A stretch of DNA of 64,000 bases from positions 3,286,001 to 3,350,000 of the forward strand of contig NZ_CP074406.1 of assembly GCF_018388425.1 (NCBI RefSeq). The letters run 5' to 3'. The notes beneath the pieces were generated by a model. That model ran no database searches and was not told the DNA's origin. It was given only the letters and a program-made list of their open reading frames with translations. The position numbers were made by a program, and so were the translations under genes. This document shows, in pieces, positions 18,965 to 27,676 of the stretch. The DNA comes from Nocardioides faecalis. Its GTDB lineage: Bacteria > Actinomycetota > Actinomycetes > Propionibacteriales > Nocardioidaceae. Each line of letters opens with the position of its first letter. Within the stretch, counting starts at the first letter, position 1.

Positions 18965-19441
18965 TCACCTTTCGTTGGTGATGCTGTCGGTGTCGGTCTC
19001 GGTGGTGCGCGACGCGTCCAGGTCGGCTGACCCGTCCGGAGGCGGTGGCGCCTCGTCCGGGGTGCGGGCGGCATCGGCCGCGTTCAGCGCCAGGAACGAT
19101 GTGTAGACATCGAGGAGCGACTGCTTCTGCCGCTCCGTGAGGGCGGTGTCGCCGAGGACGGCGAGCTCCACCGATCCCCCCACGCCGTCTTCCGGGCTGA
19201 GGATCCCGGCCTGGATGTAAAGCTGCTCCGCGGAGATCCGCAGGGCCTTGGCGATCTGCTGCAGCACCTCGGCCGACGGCTTGCGAAGCCCTCTCTCGAT
19301 CTGGCTCAGGTACGGGTTGGAGACGCCGGCGAGCTCGGCGAGCTGCCTCAGGGAGAGTCGCGACGACAGTCGCTGCTCCCGGAGGTACTCCCCGAGCGAT
19401 CCGACGGTCTTGCCGACCACGTTCTTGGCCATGCGTTCCAT
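18965..19441 (-). CDS. XRE family transcriptional regulator (Rv0474-like)
   Basis: A 158-residue protein from ATG 19441 (ATG 19432 also possible). The helix-turn-helix is at about residues 23-58 (LRQLAELAGVSNPYLSQIE, RGLRKPS), followed by an acidic, Pro-rich tail. Gene order with hbhA and DUF2516 copies mycobacteria, where the homologue sits directly upstream of hbhA. No Shine-Dalgarno is visible, so translation may be from a very short or absent 5' UTR. It probably binds the 10-bp repeats just upstream of its start. Confidence 0.85.
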   Translation of the reverse strand: MERMAKNVVGKTVGSLGEYLREQRLSSRLSLRQLAELAGVSNPYLSQIERGLRKPSAEVLQQIAKALRISAEQLYIQAGILSPEDGVGGSVELAVLGDTALTERQKQSLLDVYTSFLALNAADAARTPDEAPPPPDGSADLDASRTTETDTDSITNER

Positions 19442-19447
19442 AGTGCT

Positions 19448-19477
19448 AGCAAAAGTTAGCAATTGCAAGCAATTGAG
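19448..19477 (-). promoter_or_regulatory. Triple AGCAA direct repeat at 10-bp period, probable autoregulatory operator
   Basis: On the plus strand AGCAA begins at 19448, 19458 and 19468, one per helical turn, with CAATTG-like extensions. The array sits 7 bases upstream of the XRE start and overlaps the likely -10 (TAACTT on the minus strand). Confidence 0.55.
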
Positions 19478-19533
19478 CATGCAGACTCTGGACCAGGGCC
19501 CGAACGGAGGCGGCGCGTCGGTACGATCGCGAC

Positions 19534-21384
19534 GTGTCGAGCCCTCCCGTCCCCCAGCACTGCCCCTCGCCGCGGGAGCTGGACGACCTCGAGCTGCTGG
19601 CCTCCGGAGCGGCGGGACCGATCCTCGGGTTCGACGAACCGGGAAGCCCGATCACCCTGGACCTGCCCGACACGCTGCGGCGCCACCTCGAGGACGGCCA
19701 CGAGGTCGAGCTGGTGGACCCCGAAGGCATGCCGCTCGCGCGGGTCGCGAAGTCCCCGCGGGGCCTGAGCGTCACGCCGCTGGCGCACGCCCAGTTCGGC
19801 CCCTTCCGTTCCCACTACCTCTCCCCCGACGCCACGCGCGCCGCCTACCCCGGGCGCACCGTCGTCCCGGTGAGCGACCTGCTGACGGATGCGCAGCTGG
19901 AGCAGGTGCGGGGGCTCGGCCCGGTGCTGTTCGCCGTCCTGGTCGGGCACGGCCGGCCCGCTGTGAGCCCGGTCGCGCTGCTGCGGGCGACCCTGCGGGT
20001 GGCCGAAGAGATCGACGCCGCGGTCGTGGCCATCCCGTTGGCGGACCACGGCTCCGCATCCGACGCGGCGCTGCGCGACGCCGTGCTCGCCGCCTACGCC
20101 GGCACCGACCGCGTCGTGGAGCTGACCGCGGACGGCACCACGCTGCCCCAGCTCGCCGACATCGCGGCCCAGGAGCATCCCGCGCCCACGGAGCAGGGCC
20201 TGGCGCTCTTCTTCACCGGCCTGTCCGGCAGCGGCAAGTCGACGCTCGCGCGGGCCCTGATCGATCGCCTGCTGGAGCAGGGCACTCGCTCGGTCACCAG
20301 CCTCGACGGCGACGTCGTACGCCGCAACCTGTCGGCCGGGCTCGGGTTCTCCCGGGAGGACCGGGAGACCAACATCCGGCGCATCGGCTGGGTGGCCGCC
20401 GAGATCGCCCGGCACGGCGGCGTCGCGGTGTGCAGCCCGATCGCGCCGTACGACGAGACTCGCCAGCAGGTGCGGGCGATGGTCGAGGCCGCCGGTGGCG
20501 CCTTCTTCCTGATCCACGTCGCCACGCCGGTCGCCGAGTGCGAGCGACGCGACCGCAAGGGCCTGTACGCCAAGGCCCGCCGTGGCGAGATCCCCGAGTT
20601 CACCGGCATCTCCTCGCCCTACGAGGAGCCGACCGACGCCGACGTGCGCGTCGACACCACCGCCCGCAGCATCGAGGAGGCGCTCGCCGACGTCACCGAC
20701 GCCCTGCGCACCGCCGGCTACCTCGACCTTCCACGCCAGGGGGCGCCAGGGCCGGCACCGCTATCCAGACCCATCGAGACTCAACCCGTCGAGCCCCGTC
20801 CTGCCGAGACGACGCTGCGCGTGCTGTTCGTCTGCACGGCGAACATCTGCCGCTCGCCCTACATGGAGCTGCGGGCGCGCAGCCTCGCCGGCGACGCTGC
20901 GAAGGTGAGCTTCACCAGTGCCGGCACGCACGGCTTCACCGCGCACCCGGTCGACGCCACGATGGGTCAGGTGCTGCGCGAGCGCGGCGTCGGCGGCGAG
21001 CTCATCGAGGGATTCGCGAGCAGGTCCGTCACCCGCGAGCTCATCGCCGGGGCCGACCTCGTGCTGACCGCGGAGGCCTCGCACCGCGCGTACGTGCTCG
21101 AGGAGGCCCCGCAGTCGTTCCGCAAGGTGTTCACGCTCGGCCAGTTCGCGGCGTCGGCAGCCCGCGTGGACGACGCCCTGACCGGGCGGCGGCTGGTGGA
21201 GGCCGCGGGACATCGCCGGGCCGGCGCCGCGCCCGAGCACGACGTGCGCGACCCGTATCGCCGCGGCAAGGCCGCGGCCGAGGCCTCAGCCGACCAGATC
21301 GACCGGTTGCTCGGCGAGGTGCTGCCCCGCCTGGGCGGTCTGGCCGGCAGCGAACGCGCGCCCGAAGCCCACAGCCACGGGTAG
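19534..21384 (+). CDS. Three-module protein: Sat-like domain, APS kinase, low-molecular-weight tyrosine phosphatase
   Basis: A 616-residue fusion from GTG 19534. Residues 1 to about 220 resemble ATP sulfurylase (RELDDLELLASGAAGPILGF) but show no QxRNPxHxxH catalytic motif. APS kinase follows with P-loop GLSGSGKST (229-237), DGDVVRRNLSAGLGFS and FTGISSPYEEP; it would make PAPS from APS and ATP. After a Pro-rich linker comes a phosphatase with C434-x5-R440-S441 (VCTANICRS) and D573-P574, all catalytic residues present. APS would come from CysDN (23.7-25.8 kb). The phosphatase may dephosphorylate the BY-kinase tail. That pairing is inference. Confidence 0.9.
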   Translation: MSSPPVPQHCPSPRELDDLELLASGAAGPILGFDEPGSPITLDLPDTLRRHLEDGHEVELVDPEGMPLARVAKSPRGLSVTPLAHAQFGPFRSHYLSPDATRAAYPGRTVVPVSDLLTDAQLEQVRGLGPVLFAVLVGHGRPAVSPVALLRATLRVAEEIDAAVVAIPLADHGSASDAALRDAVLAAYAGTDRVVELTADGTTLPQLADIAAQEHPAPTEQGLALFFTGLSGSGKSTLARALIDRLLEQGTRSVTSLDGDVVRRNLSAGLGFSREDRETNIRRIGWVAAEIARHGGVAVCSPIAPYDETRQQVRAMVEAAGGAFFLIHVATPVAECERRDRKGLYAKARRGEIPEFTGISSPYEEPTDADVRVDTTARSIEEALADVTDALRTAGYLDLPRQGAPGPAPLSRPIETQPVEPRPAETTLRVLFVCTANICRSPYMELRARSLAGDAAKVSFTSAGTHGFTAHPVDATMGQVLRERGVGGELIEGFASRSVTRELIAGADLVLTAEASHRAYVLEEAPQSFRKVFTLGQFAASAARVDDALTGRRLVEAAGHRRAGAAPEHDVRDPYRRGKAAAEASADQIDRLLGEVLPRLGGLAGSERAPEAHSHG

Positions 21385-21429
21385 GGAGACCAGCGCCCAT
21401 GCCAGGGCTACCGCCAGGATGATCGTCAT
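21286..21429 (-). CDS. Small single-pass membrane protein (47 residues)
   Basis: An ATG at 21429 opens a 47-residue frame beginning MTIILAVALAWALVSLPVAV, a clean hydrophobic segment followed by a polar tail ending QPVDLVG. Short proteins of this shape are common in actinobacteria. The last two thirds lie antisense to the 3' end of the APS kinase/phosphatase gene, so overprinting by chance cannot be excluded. No function assigned. Confidence 0.45.
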   Translation of the reverse strand: MTIILAVALAWALVSLPVAVGFGRAFAAGQTAQAGQHLAEQPVDLVG

Positions 21430-21513
21430 GCCGGTGGGTTACCCACCTGAAACCGAGAGCATGCCTACGGGTTTTCGAGGGCCCTCTGGCGGGGCCTGTG
21501 GAGCGAGCCGCGG

Positions 21514-22680
21514 TCAGTCACGGCCGTAGAGGTCGCGCGTGTAGACCTTGGCGGCGACGTCGGCCAGGCGCTCGGTGCGCCGGTTCGCGATGATGACGTC
21601 GGCGCGGCGCTTGAACTCGTCGAGGTCGCGGACGACCTCGGAGTTGAAGAAGGAGTCCTCGGCCAGCTCGGGCTCGAAGATGATCACCGGGATGCCCTTG
21701 GCCTTGATCCGCTTCATCACGCCCTGGATGGAGGACATCCGGAAGTTGTCGGAGCCGGCCTTCATGACCAGGCGGTAGATGCCCACGACCGCGGGCCTGC
21801 GCCGCAGGACGTCGGCGGCGACGAAGTCCTTGCGCGTGGTGTTGGCGTCCACGATCGCGCTGATCAGGTTCTGCGGCACGTCGTGATAGTTGGCCTGGAG
21901 CTGCTTGGTGTCCTTCGGCAGGCAGTAGCCGCCGTAGCCGAAGGAGGGGTTGTTGTAGTGCGACCCGATCCGCGGATCGAGCCCGACACCGTCAATGATC
22001 TGCCGGGTGTCGAGGCCGTGGGTGAGGGCGTAGGTGTCGAGCTCGTTGAAGTAGGCGACCCGCAGCGCCAGGTAGGTGTTGGCGAACAGCTTGATCGCCT
22101 CCGCCTCGCTGGAGCCGGTGAACAGCACCGGGATGTCCTCGGCGAGGGCGCCGTCGGCCAGCAGCTTCGCGAAGGTGTGAGCGGGCTCTGTGTCCGCGCC
22201 GATGACGATGCGCGACGGGTGCAGGTTGTCGTGCAGGGCGCGGCCCTCGCGGAGGAACTCCGGGCTGAAGATGATCGAGGCACCCAGGTGTCGCTGTCGG
22301 AGCTGGTCGGTGAAGCCCACAGGCACGGTCGACTTGATGATCACGGTGGCGGACGGGTTGTGGTCGAGAGCGTCGGCCGTGACGGACTCGACGGAGGTCG
22401 TGTTGAAGTAGTTCGTCTCCGGGTCGTAGTCCGTGGGGGTGGCCACGATGACGAAGTCCGCGTCGGCGTACGCCTCGGCCTTGTCGAGGGTCGCAGTCAA
22501 GGAGAGCGAGCGCGTCGCGAGGTAGTCCTCGAGCTCGACGTCGATGATCGGAGACCGGCGCTTGTTCACCAGCGCCACCCTCTCGGCGTCCACGTCCAGC
22601 GCCCACACCTCGTTGCACTGCGCCAGGATGACTGCGTTGGACAGACCGACGTATCCGGTGCCGACGACCACGATCTTCAC
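21514..22680 (-). CDS. ugd: UDP-glucose 6-dehydrogenase
   Basis: A 388-residue nucleotide-sugar dehydrogenase oxidising UDP-glucose to UDP-glucuronate with two NAD. Rossmann start [22 protein letters not shown] and SPEFLREG in the middle, and catalytic Cys in [11 protein letters not shown]. Length and motifs fit the short Ugd class. ATG start at 22680. It supplies the acidic sugar of the surface polymer. Single gene on the minus strand. Confidence 0.92.
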   Translation of the reverse strand: MKIVVVGTGYVGLSNAVILAQCNEVWALDVDAERVALVNKRRSPIIDVELEDYLATRSLSLTATLDKAEAYADADFVIVATPTDYDPETNYFNTTSVESVTADALDHNPSATVIIKSTVPVGFTDQLRQRHLGASIIFSPEFLREGRALHDNLHPSRIVIGADTEPAHTFAKLLADGALAEDIPVLFTGSSEAEAIKLFANTYLALRVAYFNELDTYALTHGLDTRQIIDGVGLDPRIGSHYNNPSFGYGGYCLPKDTKQLQANYHDVPQNLISAIVDANTTRKDFVAADVLRRRPAVVGIYRLVMKAGSDNFRMSSIQGVMKRIKAKGIPVIIFEPELAEDSFFNSEVVRDLDEFKRRADVIIANRRTERLADVAAKVYTRDLYGRD

Positions 22681-22699
22681 GTGCGCAGCCTAGGGCCCG

Positions 22700-23515
22700 C
22701 TACTTCCGCCGAGGGCCACCCGCAAGATCGACGGAGTGATCCGAGCCCCACAGCACCGACAGGGGCAGCGCCCACATCCCGGGCCGAAACACGTGTCCCC
22801 GGGGCGCGGTGTGGAGCACGATCCCGGCGCGCAAGCGCGCACCGGCCCGCGCGGCGAGCGCCTCCAGGCTGCGGAACTGGTGCGGGCGGAAGCTGCTCGC
22901 CGTGCGGGCCTCGACGGCGTACAGCGACTCGTCGTCGAGCTCGATGAGCAGATCCACGTGCAGTCCGTTGCGTTCGCGCAAGTGGCTGAGGCGGTAGGGC
23001 ACCGAGCTGTCACCCGCCTGGTCGATCAGCTGGTTGACCACGAGGTTGAGCAGCAGCGGCCGCAACCGCCGTCGACCGCTGACCTCGAGGAGCTCGGCTC
23101 GTGCGATGCCGCTCAGACGGTATGCCAGGCCCGGGTCTGCAAGGACCACGCGAGGACGAGCCACGGCCCGTTTCGCGACGGAGCTCGTCGCACCCGGTAG
23201 CAGGCGGATCAGTCCGAGATCGACCAGCAGGTCGACGTACGGCGGCAGCGTGGTCACCGGGATCCCGGCCTCCCGCGCCACCCTGGCCAAGTTGACCTCT
23301 GCCATCGGCGCGCCTGCCAGCGCCGCGAGCAGGGCAAGCACCCTCTCCGGATCCGTACGGCGCTGCCCCCGGAGCCGGGTCCGGAGCTCCTCGAGACGAC
23401 TGTTGTCGGCCTCGCCGGGCACCGCCGCGGCCAGGTAGTCAGCGATCCCCCACGAGGAGTACGCCTCGGGAGGGGCAAGGGCACGGGTGCCGAGCCGGGC
23501 GACGAAGGCGGTCAC
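22700..23515 (-). CDS. Orphan DUF4143-type C-terminal half of an AAA ATPase
   Basis: A 271-residue protein that resembles only the C-terminal half of AAA_14/DUF4143 ATPases: a winged-helix-like part (VNLARVAREAGIPVTTLPPYVDLLVDLGLI), then a restriction-endonuclease-like part (DLLIELDDESLYAVEAR). The N-terminal P-loop ATPase domain, usually some 200 residues, is absent and not found upstream. GTG start at 23515. It is either a decayed gene fragment or a stand-alone nuclease-like domain; the long intact frame slightly favours the latter. Confidence 0.6.
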   Translation of the reverse strand: MTAFVARLGTRALAPPEAYSSWGIADYLAAAVPGEADNSRLEELRTRLRGQRRTDPERVLALLAALAGAPMAEVNLARVAREAGIPVTTLPPYVDLLVDLGLIRLLPGATSSVAKRAVARPRVVLADPGLAYRLSGIARAELLEVSGRRRLRPLLLNLVVNQLIDQAGDSSVPYRLSHLRERNGLHVDLLIELDDESLYAVEARTASSFRPHQFRSLEALAARAGARLRAGIVLHTAPRGHVFRPGMWALPLSVLWGSDHSVDLAGGPRRK

Positions 23516-23623
23516 ACCTCAGCCTGACACTTCCGACCAGAACTCGTCGATTTGTCTATCGGTCGAAACCCGATGGCAAGCCCGCCGGCACGCCGTGGCA
23601 CGATGAGGATGTCTGAGCTCGCA

Positions 23624-23637
23624 TAGAACATGTTCTA
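23624..23637. promoter_or_regulatory. Perfect 14-bp palindrome upstream of cysD (KstR-like box)
   Basis: TAGAACATGTTCTA is a perfect palindrome ending 22 bases before the cysD ATG. It fits TnnAACnnGTTnnA, the operator consensus of KstR-type TetR regulators in mycobacteria. No TetR gene lies in the window, so the binding protein is unknown. Confidence 0.6.
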
Positions 23638-23659
23638 GGAAAGGACGGCGCGTCTCGCC

Positions 23660-24574
23660 ATGACGCAGACTCACAGCGACTACCGCCTGAGCCAGCTGGA
23701 CCAGCTGGAAGCGGAGTCGATCCACATCTTCCGTGAGGTCGCGGCGGAGTTCGAGAAGCCCGTCCTCATGTTCTCCGGCGGCAAGGACTCCATCGTCATG
23801 ATGCGCCTGGCCGAGAAGGCGTTCTACCCCGCCAAGATCCCGTTCCCCGTCCTCCAGGTCGACACCGGCTACGACTTCCCCGAGGTGCTGGCCACCCGGG
23901 ACAACTGGGTCAACCGGCTCGGCGTGCGGCTGATCGTCGCGAGCGTCGAGCAGGCGATCGCCGACGGCATCGTCGTCGACGACGGCAAGACCTCGCGCAA
24001 CCGGCTCCAGATCGGCACGCTGCTGAACGCGATCGAGGAGAACGGCTTCACCGCCGCCTTCGGTGGCGGCCGGCGGGACGAGGAGAAGGCCCGCGCCAAG
24101 GAGCGCGTCTACTCCCACCGGGACGAGTTCGGTCAGTGGGACCCGAAGAACCAGCGCCCCGAGCTGTGGAGCCTCTACAACGGCCGTCTCCACGAGGGCG
24201 AGCACATGCGGATCTTCCCGATCTCGAACTGGACCGAGCTCGACATCTGGGACTACATCGGCCGCGAAGGCATCGAGATCCCCAGCATCTACTTCTCCCA
24301 CCAGCGCCGCGTCTTCAAGCGCGACCGCATGCTGCTGAGCGAGAGCGAGCACAACCCGCTGCGGCCCGGCGAGGTCGTCGAGGAGCGCACCGTACGGTTC
24401 CGCACCGTCGGCGACCTGACGCTCACCGGGTGCGTGGAGAGCACTGCCAGCACCATCCAGGAGATCATCGACGAGGTCGCCGTGGCCCGCGTGACCGAGC
24501 GCGGCGCCACCCGGGGCGACGACCGGTTCTCCGAGGCCGCCATGGAAGACCGCAAGAAGGAGGGCTACTTCTGA
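23660..24574 (+). CDS. cysD: Sulfate adenylyltransferase subunit 2
   Basis: A 304-residue PP-loop ATPase subunit of the CysDN ATP sulfurylase, which makes APS from sulfate and ATP. PP-loop FSGGKDSIVMMRLA near residue 35, GGRRDEEKARAKER, and the conserved SESEHNPLRPGE and GCVEST. ATG 23660 follows a GGAAAGGACGG ribosome-binding region. Stop overlaps the cysN start (TGATG). APS could enter sulfate assimilation or, through the APS kinase fusion at 19.5 kb, PAPS-dependent sulfation. Confidence 0.95.
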   Translation: MTQTHSDYRLSQLDQLEAESIHIFREVAAEFEKPVLMFSGGKDSIVMMRLAEKAFYPAKIPFPVLQVDTGYDFPEVLATRDNWVNRLGVRLIVASVEQAIADGIVVDDGKTSRNRLQIGTLLNAIEENGFTAAFGGGRRDEEKARAKERVYSHRDEFGQWDPKNQRPELWSLYNGRLHEGEHMRIFPISNWTELDIWDYIGREGIEIPSIYFSHQRRVFKRDRMLLSESEHNPLRPGEVVEERTVRFRTVGDLTLTGCVESTASTIQEIIDEVAVARVTERGATRGDDRFSEAAMEDRKKEGYF

Positions 24575-25845
24575 TGGCCACGACCACCGACGACCGCCCC
24601 ATGGACCTCCTCCGCTTCGCCACCGCGGGATCCGTCGACGACGGCAAGTCCACGCTGATCGGTCGGCTGCTGCTCGACTCGAAGGCGATCTTCGAGGACC
24701 AACTGGAGGCGGTCGAGGCCACCAGCCAGTCCAAGGGCTACGACTACACCGACCTCGCGCTGCTGACCGACGGCCTGCGCTCGGAGCGGGAGCAGGGCAT
24801 CACCATCGATGTCGCGTACCGCTACTTCGCGACGCCGCGGCGCAAGTTCATCATCGCCGACACCCCCGGCCACGTGCAGTACACCCGGAACATGGTGACC
24901 GGCGCCTCGACCGCCGACCTCGGCCTGGTCCTGGTCGACGCGCGCCAGGGTCTGACCGAGCAGTCCCGGCGGCACGCCGTGATCCTGTCACTGCTGCGCG
25001 TGCCGCACCTCGTGCTGGCCGTGAACAAGATGGACCTGGTCGACTACGACCAGGAGGTCTACAACCGCATCCACGCCGAGTTCACCTCCTTTGCCACCAA
25101 GCTGAACATCCCCGACCTGGAGGTCATCCCGATCTCAGCGCTCCAGGGCGACAACGTCGTGACGCGCTCGGTCAACATGGACTGGTACTCCGGTCCCACG
25201 CTCATGCACCACCTGGAGCACGTGCACGTCGCCTCCGACCGCGACCTCGTTGACGTCCGATTCCCGGTGCAGTACGTCATCCGCCCGAAGTCCGACGAGT
25301 TCCACGACTACCGCGGCTACGCCGGCCAGGTCGCCGGAGGCGTGCTGAAGCCGGGCGACGAGGTCGTCGTGCTGCCCTCCGGCATGACCTCGAAGATCTC
25401 GAAGATCGACCTCTTCGACAAGGAGATCGCCGAGGCATTCCCGCCGATGAGCGTGACCCTGCACCTCGAGGACGACGTCGACGTCTCCCGCGGCGACATG
25501 ATCGCGCGGGTCAAGAACGCGCCGACGCCGAGCCAGGACATCGACGCCATGGTCTGCTGGATGTCGACGACGCCGCTGCAGCCCCGCCAGAAGCTGGCCA
25601 TCAAGCACACGACGCGCACCGGCCGCGCGCTGGTCAAGGACGTCCAGTACCGCTTGGACGTGAACACGCTCCACCGAGACCAGCAGACCCGCGAGCTTGG
25701 TGTCAACGAAATCGGTCGCGTCGTACTTCGAACCACTGTGCCATTGCTGTGCGACCCGTACTCCAAGAACCGCACCACCGGATCCTTCATCCTCATCGAC
25801 GAAGCAACGGGAGTAACGGTTGGCGCAGGAATGATTAACGGGTGA
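24574..25845 (+). CDS. cysN: Sulfate adenylyltransferase subunit 1 (GTPase)
   Basis: A 423-residue EF-Tu-like GTPase that drives sulfate adenylylation by CysD. G1 GSVDDGKSTL, G3 DTPGHVQYTRNM, G4 NKMD, then two beta-barrel domains. It ends after the barrels and lacks the APS kinase domain that is often fused; that activity is in the fusion at 19.5 kb. ATG 24574 overlaps cysD. The last 50 codons change to A/T-ending codons unlike the rest of the gene, suggesting a recombination junction with the low-G+C cluster that follows. Confidence 0.95.
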   Translation: MATTTDDRPMDLLRFATAGSVDDGKSTLIGRLLLDSKAIFEDQLEAVEATSQSKGYDYTDLALLTDGLRSEREQGITIDVAYRYFATPRRKFIIADTPGHVQYTRNMVTGASTADLGLVLVDARQGLTEQSRRHAVILSLLRVPHLVLAVNKMDLVDYDQEVYNRIHAEFTSFATKLNIPDLEVIPISALQGDNVVTRSVNMDWYSGPTLMHHLEHVHVASDRDLVDVRFPVQYVIRPKSDEFHDYRGYAGQVAGGVLKPGDEVVVLPSGMTSKISKIDLFDKEIAEAFPPMSVTLHLEDDVDVSRGDMIARVKNAPTPSQDIDAMVCWMSTTPLQPRQKLAIKHTTRTGRALVKDVQYRLDVNTLHRDQQTRELGVNEIGRVVLRTTVPLLCDPYSKNRTTGSFILIDEATGVTVGAGMING

Positions 25846-25852
25846 CGCCTGC

Positions 25853-25879
25853 CGCCCGGCGTCTACTGCACGTCGGGCG
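25853..25879. terminator. Stem-loop between convergent cysN and acyltransferase gene
   Basis: CGCCCGGCG (25853-25861) pairs with CGTCGGGCG (25871-25879), a 9-bp stem with one G-U pair and a 9-base loop. It begins 7 bases beyond the cysN stop and serves the convergent pair. Confidence 0.65.
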
Positions 25880-25890
25880 CCACGGACGCC

Positions 25891-26349
25891 TCACGCCTGG
25901 GGGCGGGGGCGCACGCCGATCTTGCGCGCGGGGATGCCCGCCCACACTTCCCAGTCGCCCGTAGACTGCGTCAGGACCGCATTCGCTCCGACGACGGTTC
26001 CTCTACCGACCCTCAGAGGCTCGGCGCCCCCGAGAACGACACAGCCGACGCAGAGGAACACATCATCCTCAATCGTGATGGGCGCGAGCGGACTCTCAGC
26101 CTCCGGCAGATACGGGTCGCGCCGCCCAATCGTCACGTTATGGAAGATGTGCACATTGCTTCCAATCCGCGCCTGACTACTTATCACCACTCCCACCCAG
26201 TTGTGATAGACCTGCACCCGTGGACCAATAGGCACCTTTATTGGAATGTCGACCATTAGCAGGCGGAACATCAGCCGGCTTATCCGTCGCAGACCGCGCA
26301 CTCGGCGCGTGTGCACCAACACGCGAAGGATAGGACGATAGATCGTCAT
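25891..26349 (-). CDS. Left-handed beta-helix (hexapeptide) acyltransferase, CysE/WcaF-like
   Basis: A 152-residue protein whose central part is made of hexapeptide repeats (ISSQARIGSNVHIFHNVTIG and later VVLGGAEPLRVGRGTVVGANAVL), ending in WAGIPARKIG, as in serine O-acetyltransferase-like sugar acetyltransferases. It likely adds an acetyl group to a sugar of the surface polymer. It is the most downstream gene of the minus-strand cluster, 19 bases after the flippase. Substrate unknown. Confidence 0.85.
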   Translation of the reverse strand: MTIYRPILRVLVHTRRVRGLRRISRLMFRLLMVDIPIKVPIGPRVQVYHNWVGVVISSQARIGSNVHIFHNVTIGRRDPYLPEAESPLAPITIEDDVFLCVGCVVLGGAEPLRVGRGTVVGANAVLTQSTGDWEVWAGIPARKIGVRPRPQA

Positions 26350-26368
26350 TCGGGACTCAAGCCTCCAG

Positions 26369-27676
26369 TCAATCGCTAGAACTCACTGCACGATTCCATA
26401 CGCCGGTATCTACGGAAACCCGTGACCGCGCAAGCCACCACAAAATCACACCCCCAGTGACGGTGCCAGTCGCGTACCCTCCCGCCGCACCAGTGAGCCC
26501 CCACATAGAGGCACCAAAAAAACAAGCCAAGGCAGCCATGAACACACACACTAACGTGCCGCCGGAAACAACGCGGGGGAACCCCGAATACACGAGAACT
26601 GTTCCAGATGGGCCAAACGCAGCATTCACCACCTGGCCAATGACCATCAAACGCATCGCCCATTCCGCCGACGCAAATCCCGAGCCAAACAGACCAAGAA
26701 CCCAGGGCGCCGCGACAAAGAGCGGCACAGCAACTCCGCAGACCAGCGCAAACTGCCAACGAGCGACGATGCGGACTTCACGCTCAAGTTGGATTCTATC
26801 TCCGGATGCAAGCGCGAATCGCGGCGCCGCCACACTAACGATGGCCCCACTGACGACCGAGATAACGGCCAGCGTACGCACCGCTGACGAGTAGTACCCC
26901 AAGTCACGACTCTCGAGCACAACCGAGCATACAAGAATGTCAACCTGCAGTAGGAACAGGACAAGCAGGTTAGCGATCATATAGCTAGGAGCCATTCGCA
27001 GCCAGCCGACCGAATTGCCACGACCGACTCGCCCGCGCCCCCCCAAACGCGCAAGCCGCCGTCGAATCACACCCACCTGAACGACGACCGCAACCCATCC
27101 TCCAACAACTAGGGCGCTAAGCCCAGCTCCGAAACCTGCGACGCCCGCCCAAGCCAGGACGCCAAGCGTAAGCATCGCCACCGCTGGGCGAAGAACCAGC
27201 GCAGCTCCATAAGCACTGGCGAAAGCACCGATACCCCGCCCGAAGTCGCCTCCAAGACTTACAAGTGCCGTCACCGTCACCAGGAGTGTGACTCCCAGGG
27301 CAGTCGCTGCGCCCCACGCTATCGAAGCGCCGACCGCGACTACACCTGCTCCGACAAGCGAAGCCAACGCGATAGTCAACGCATACGCGAGCACGAGAAA
27401 CTGGCGCGCCATCGCACCTTCACCATCGCGAACCCAGGCTGGCAGCAGCCTCAGTCCTAACGCGCCCATCCCGAGCGTGATGACGAGACCAACAACGGCC
27501 GAAACACTAACGACGAGGCTTAGAAGACCAAACCCGCTGGCCCCAGCCGTCCGAGCCAACGCGACTTGGGAGAGATACGCCAAACCAGCACCCGAAATCT
27601 GAAGTGCGAGGGCAACGAAGAAGTCGCCAGACTTACCCGCGAAGACCCGTTGCAATCGCAGCAGAAACTCACGCAC
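26369..27676 (-). CDS. Polysaccharide repeat-unit flippase (Wzx-like)
   Basis: A 435-residue membrane protein with about 12 to 14 hydrophobic segments and the layout of polysaccharide/MATE-type exporters (SGAGLAYLSQVALARTAGASGFGLLS near the start). It should flip lipid-linked oligosaccharide units across the membrane. GTG 27676 overlaps the upstream stop by 8 bases and is preferred; ATG 27733 would add 19 residues inside the previous gene. Clearly lower G+C than host genes. Confidence 0.85.
   Translation of the reverse strand: MREFLLRLQRVFAGKSGDFFVALALQISGAGLAYLSQVALARTAGASGFGLLSLVVSVSAVVGLVITLGMGALGLRLLPAWVRDGEGAMARQFLVLAYALTIALASLVGAGVVAVGASIAWGAATALGVTLLVTVTALVSLGGDFGRGIGAFASAYGAALVLRPAVAMLTLGVLAWAGVAGFGAGLSALVVGGWVAVVVQVGVIRRRLARLGGRGRVGRGNSVGWLRMAPSYMIANLLVLFLLQVDILVCSVVLESRDLGYYSSAVRTLAVISVVSGAIVSVAAPRFALASGDRIQLEREVRIVARWQFALVCGVAVPLFVAAPWVLGLFGSGFASAEWAMRLMVIGQVVNAAFGPSGTVLVYSGFPRVVSGGTLVCVFMAALACFFGASMWGLTGAAGGYATGTVTGGVILWWLARSRVSVDTGVWNRAVSSSD

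Noticed and set aside
23624..23637. LexA (SOS) box before cysD
   Set aside because: Actinobacterial LexA sites have GAAC and GTTC separated by four bases; here the spacing is two. The KstR-like reading fits better.
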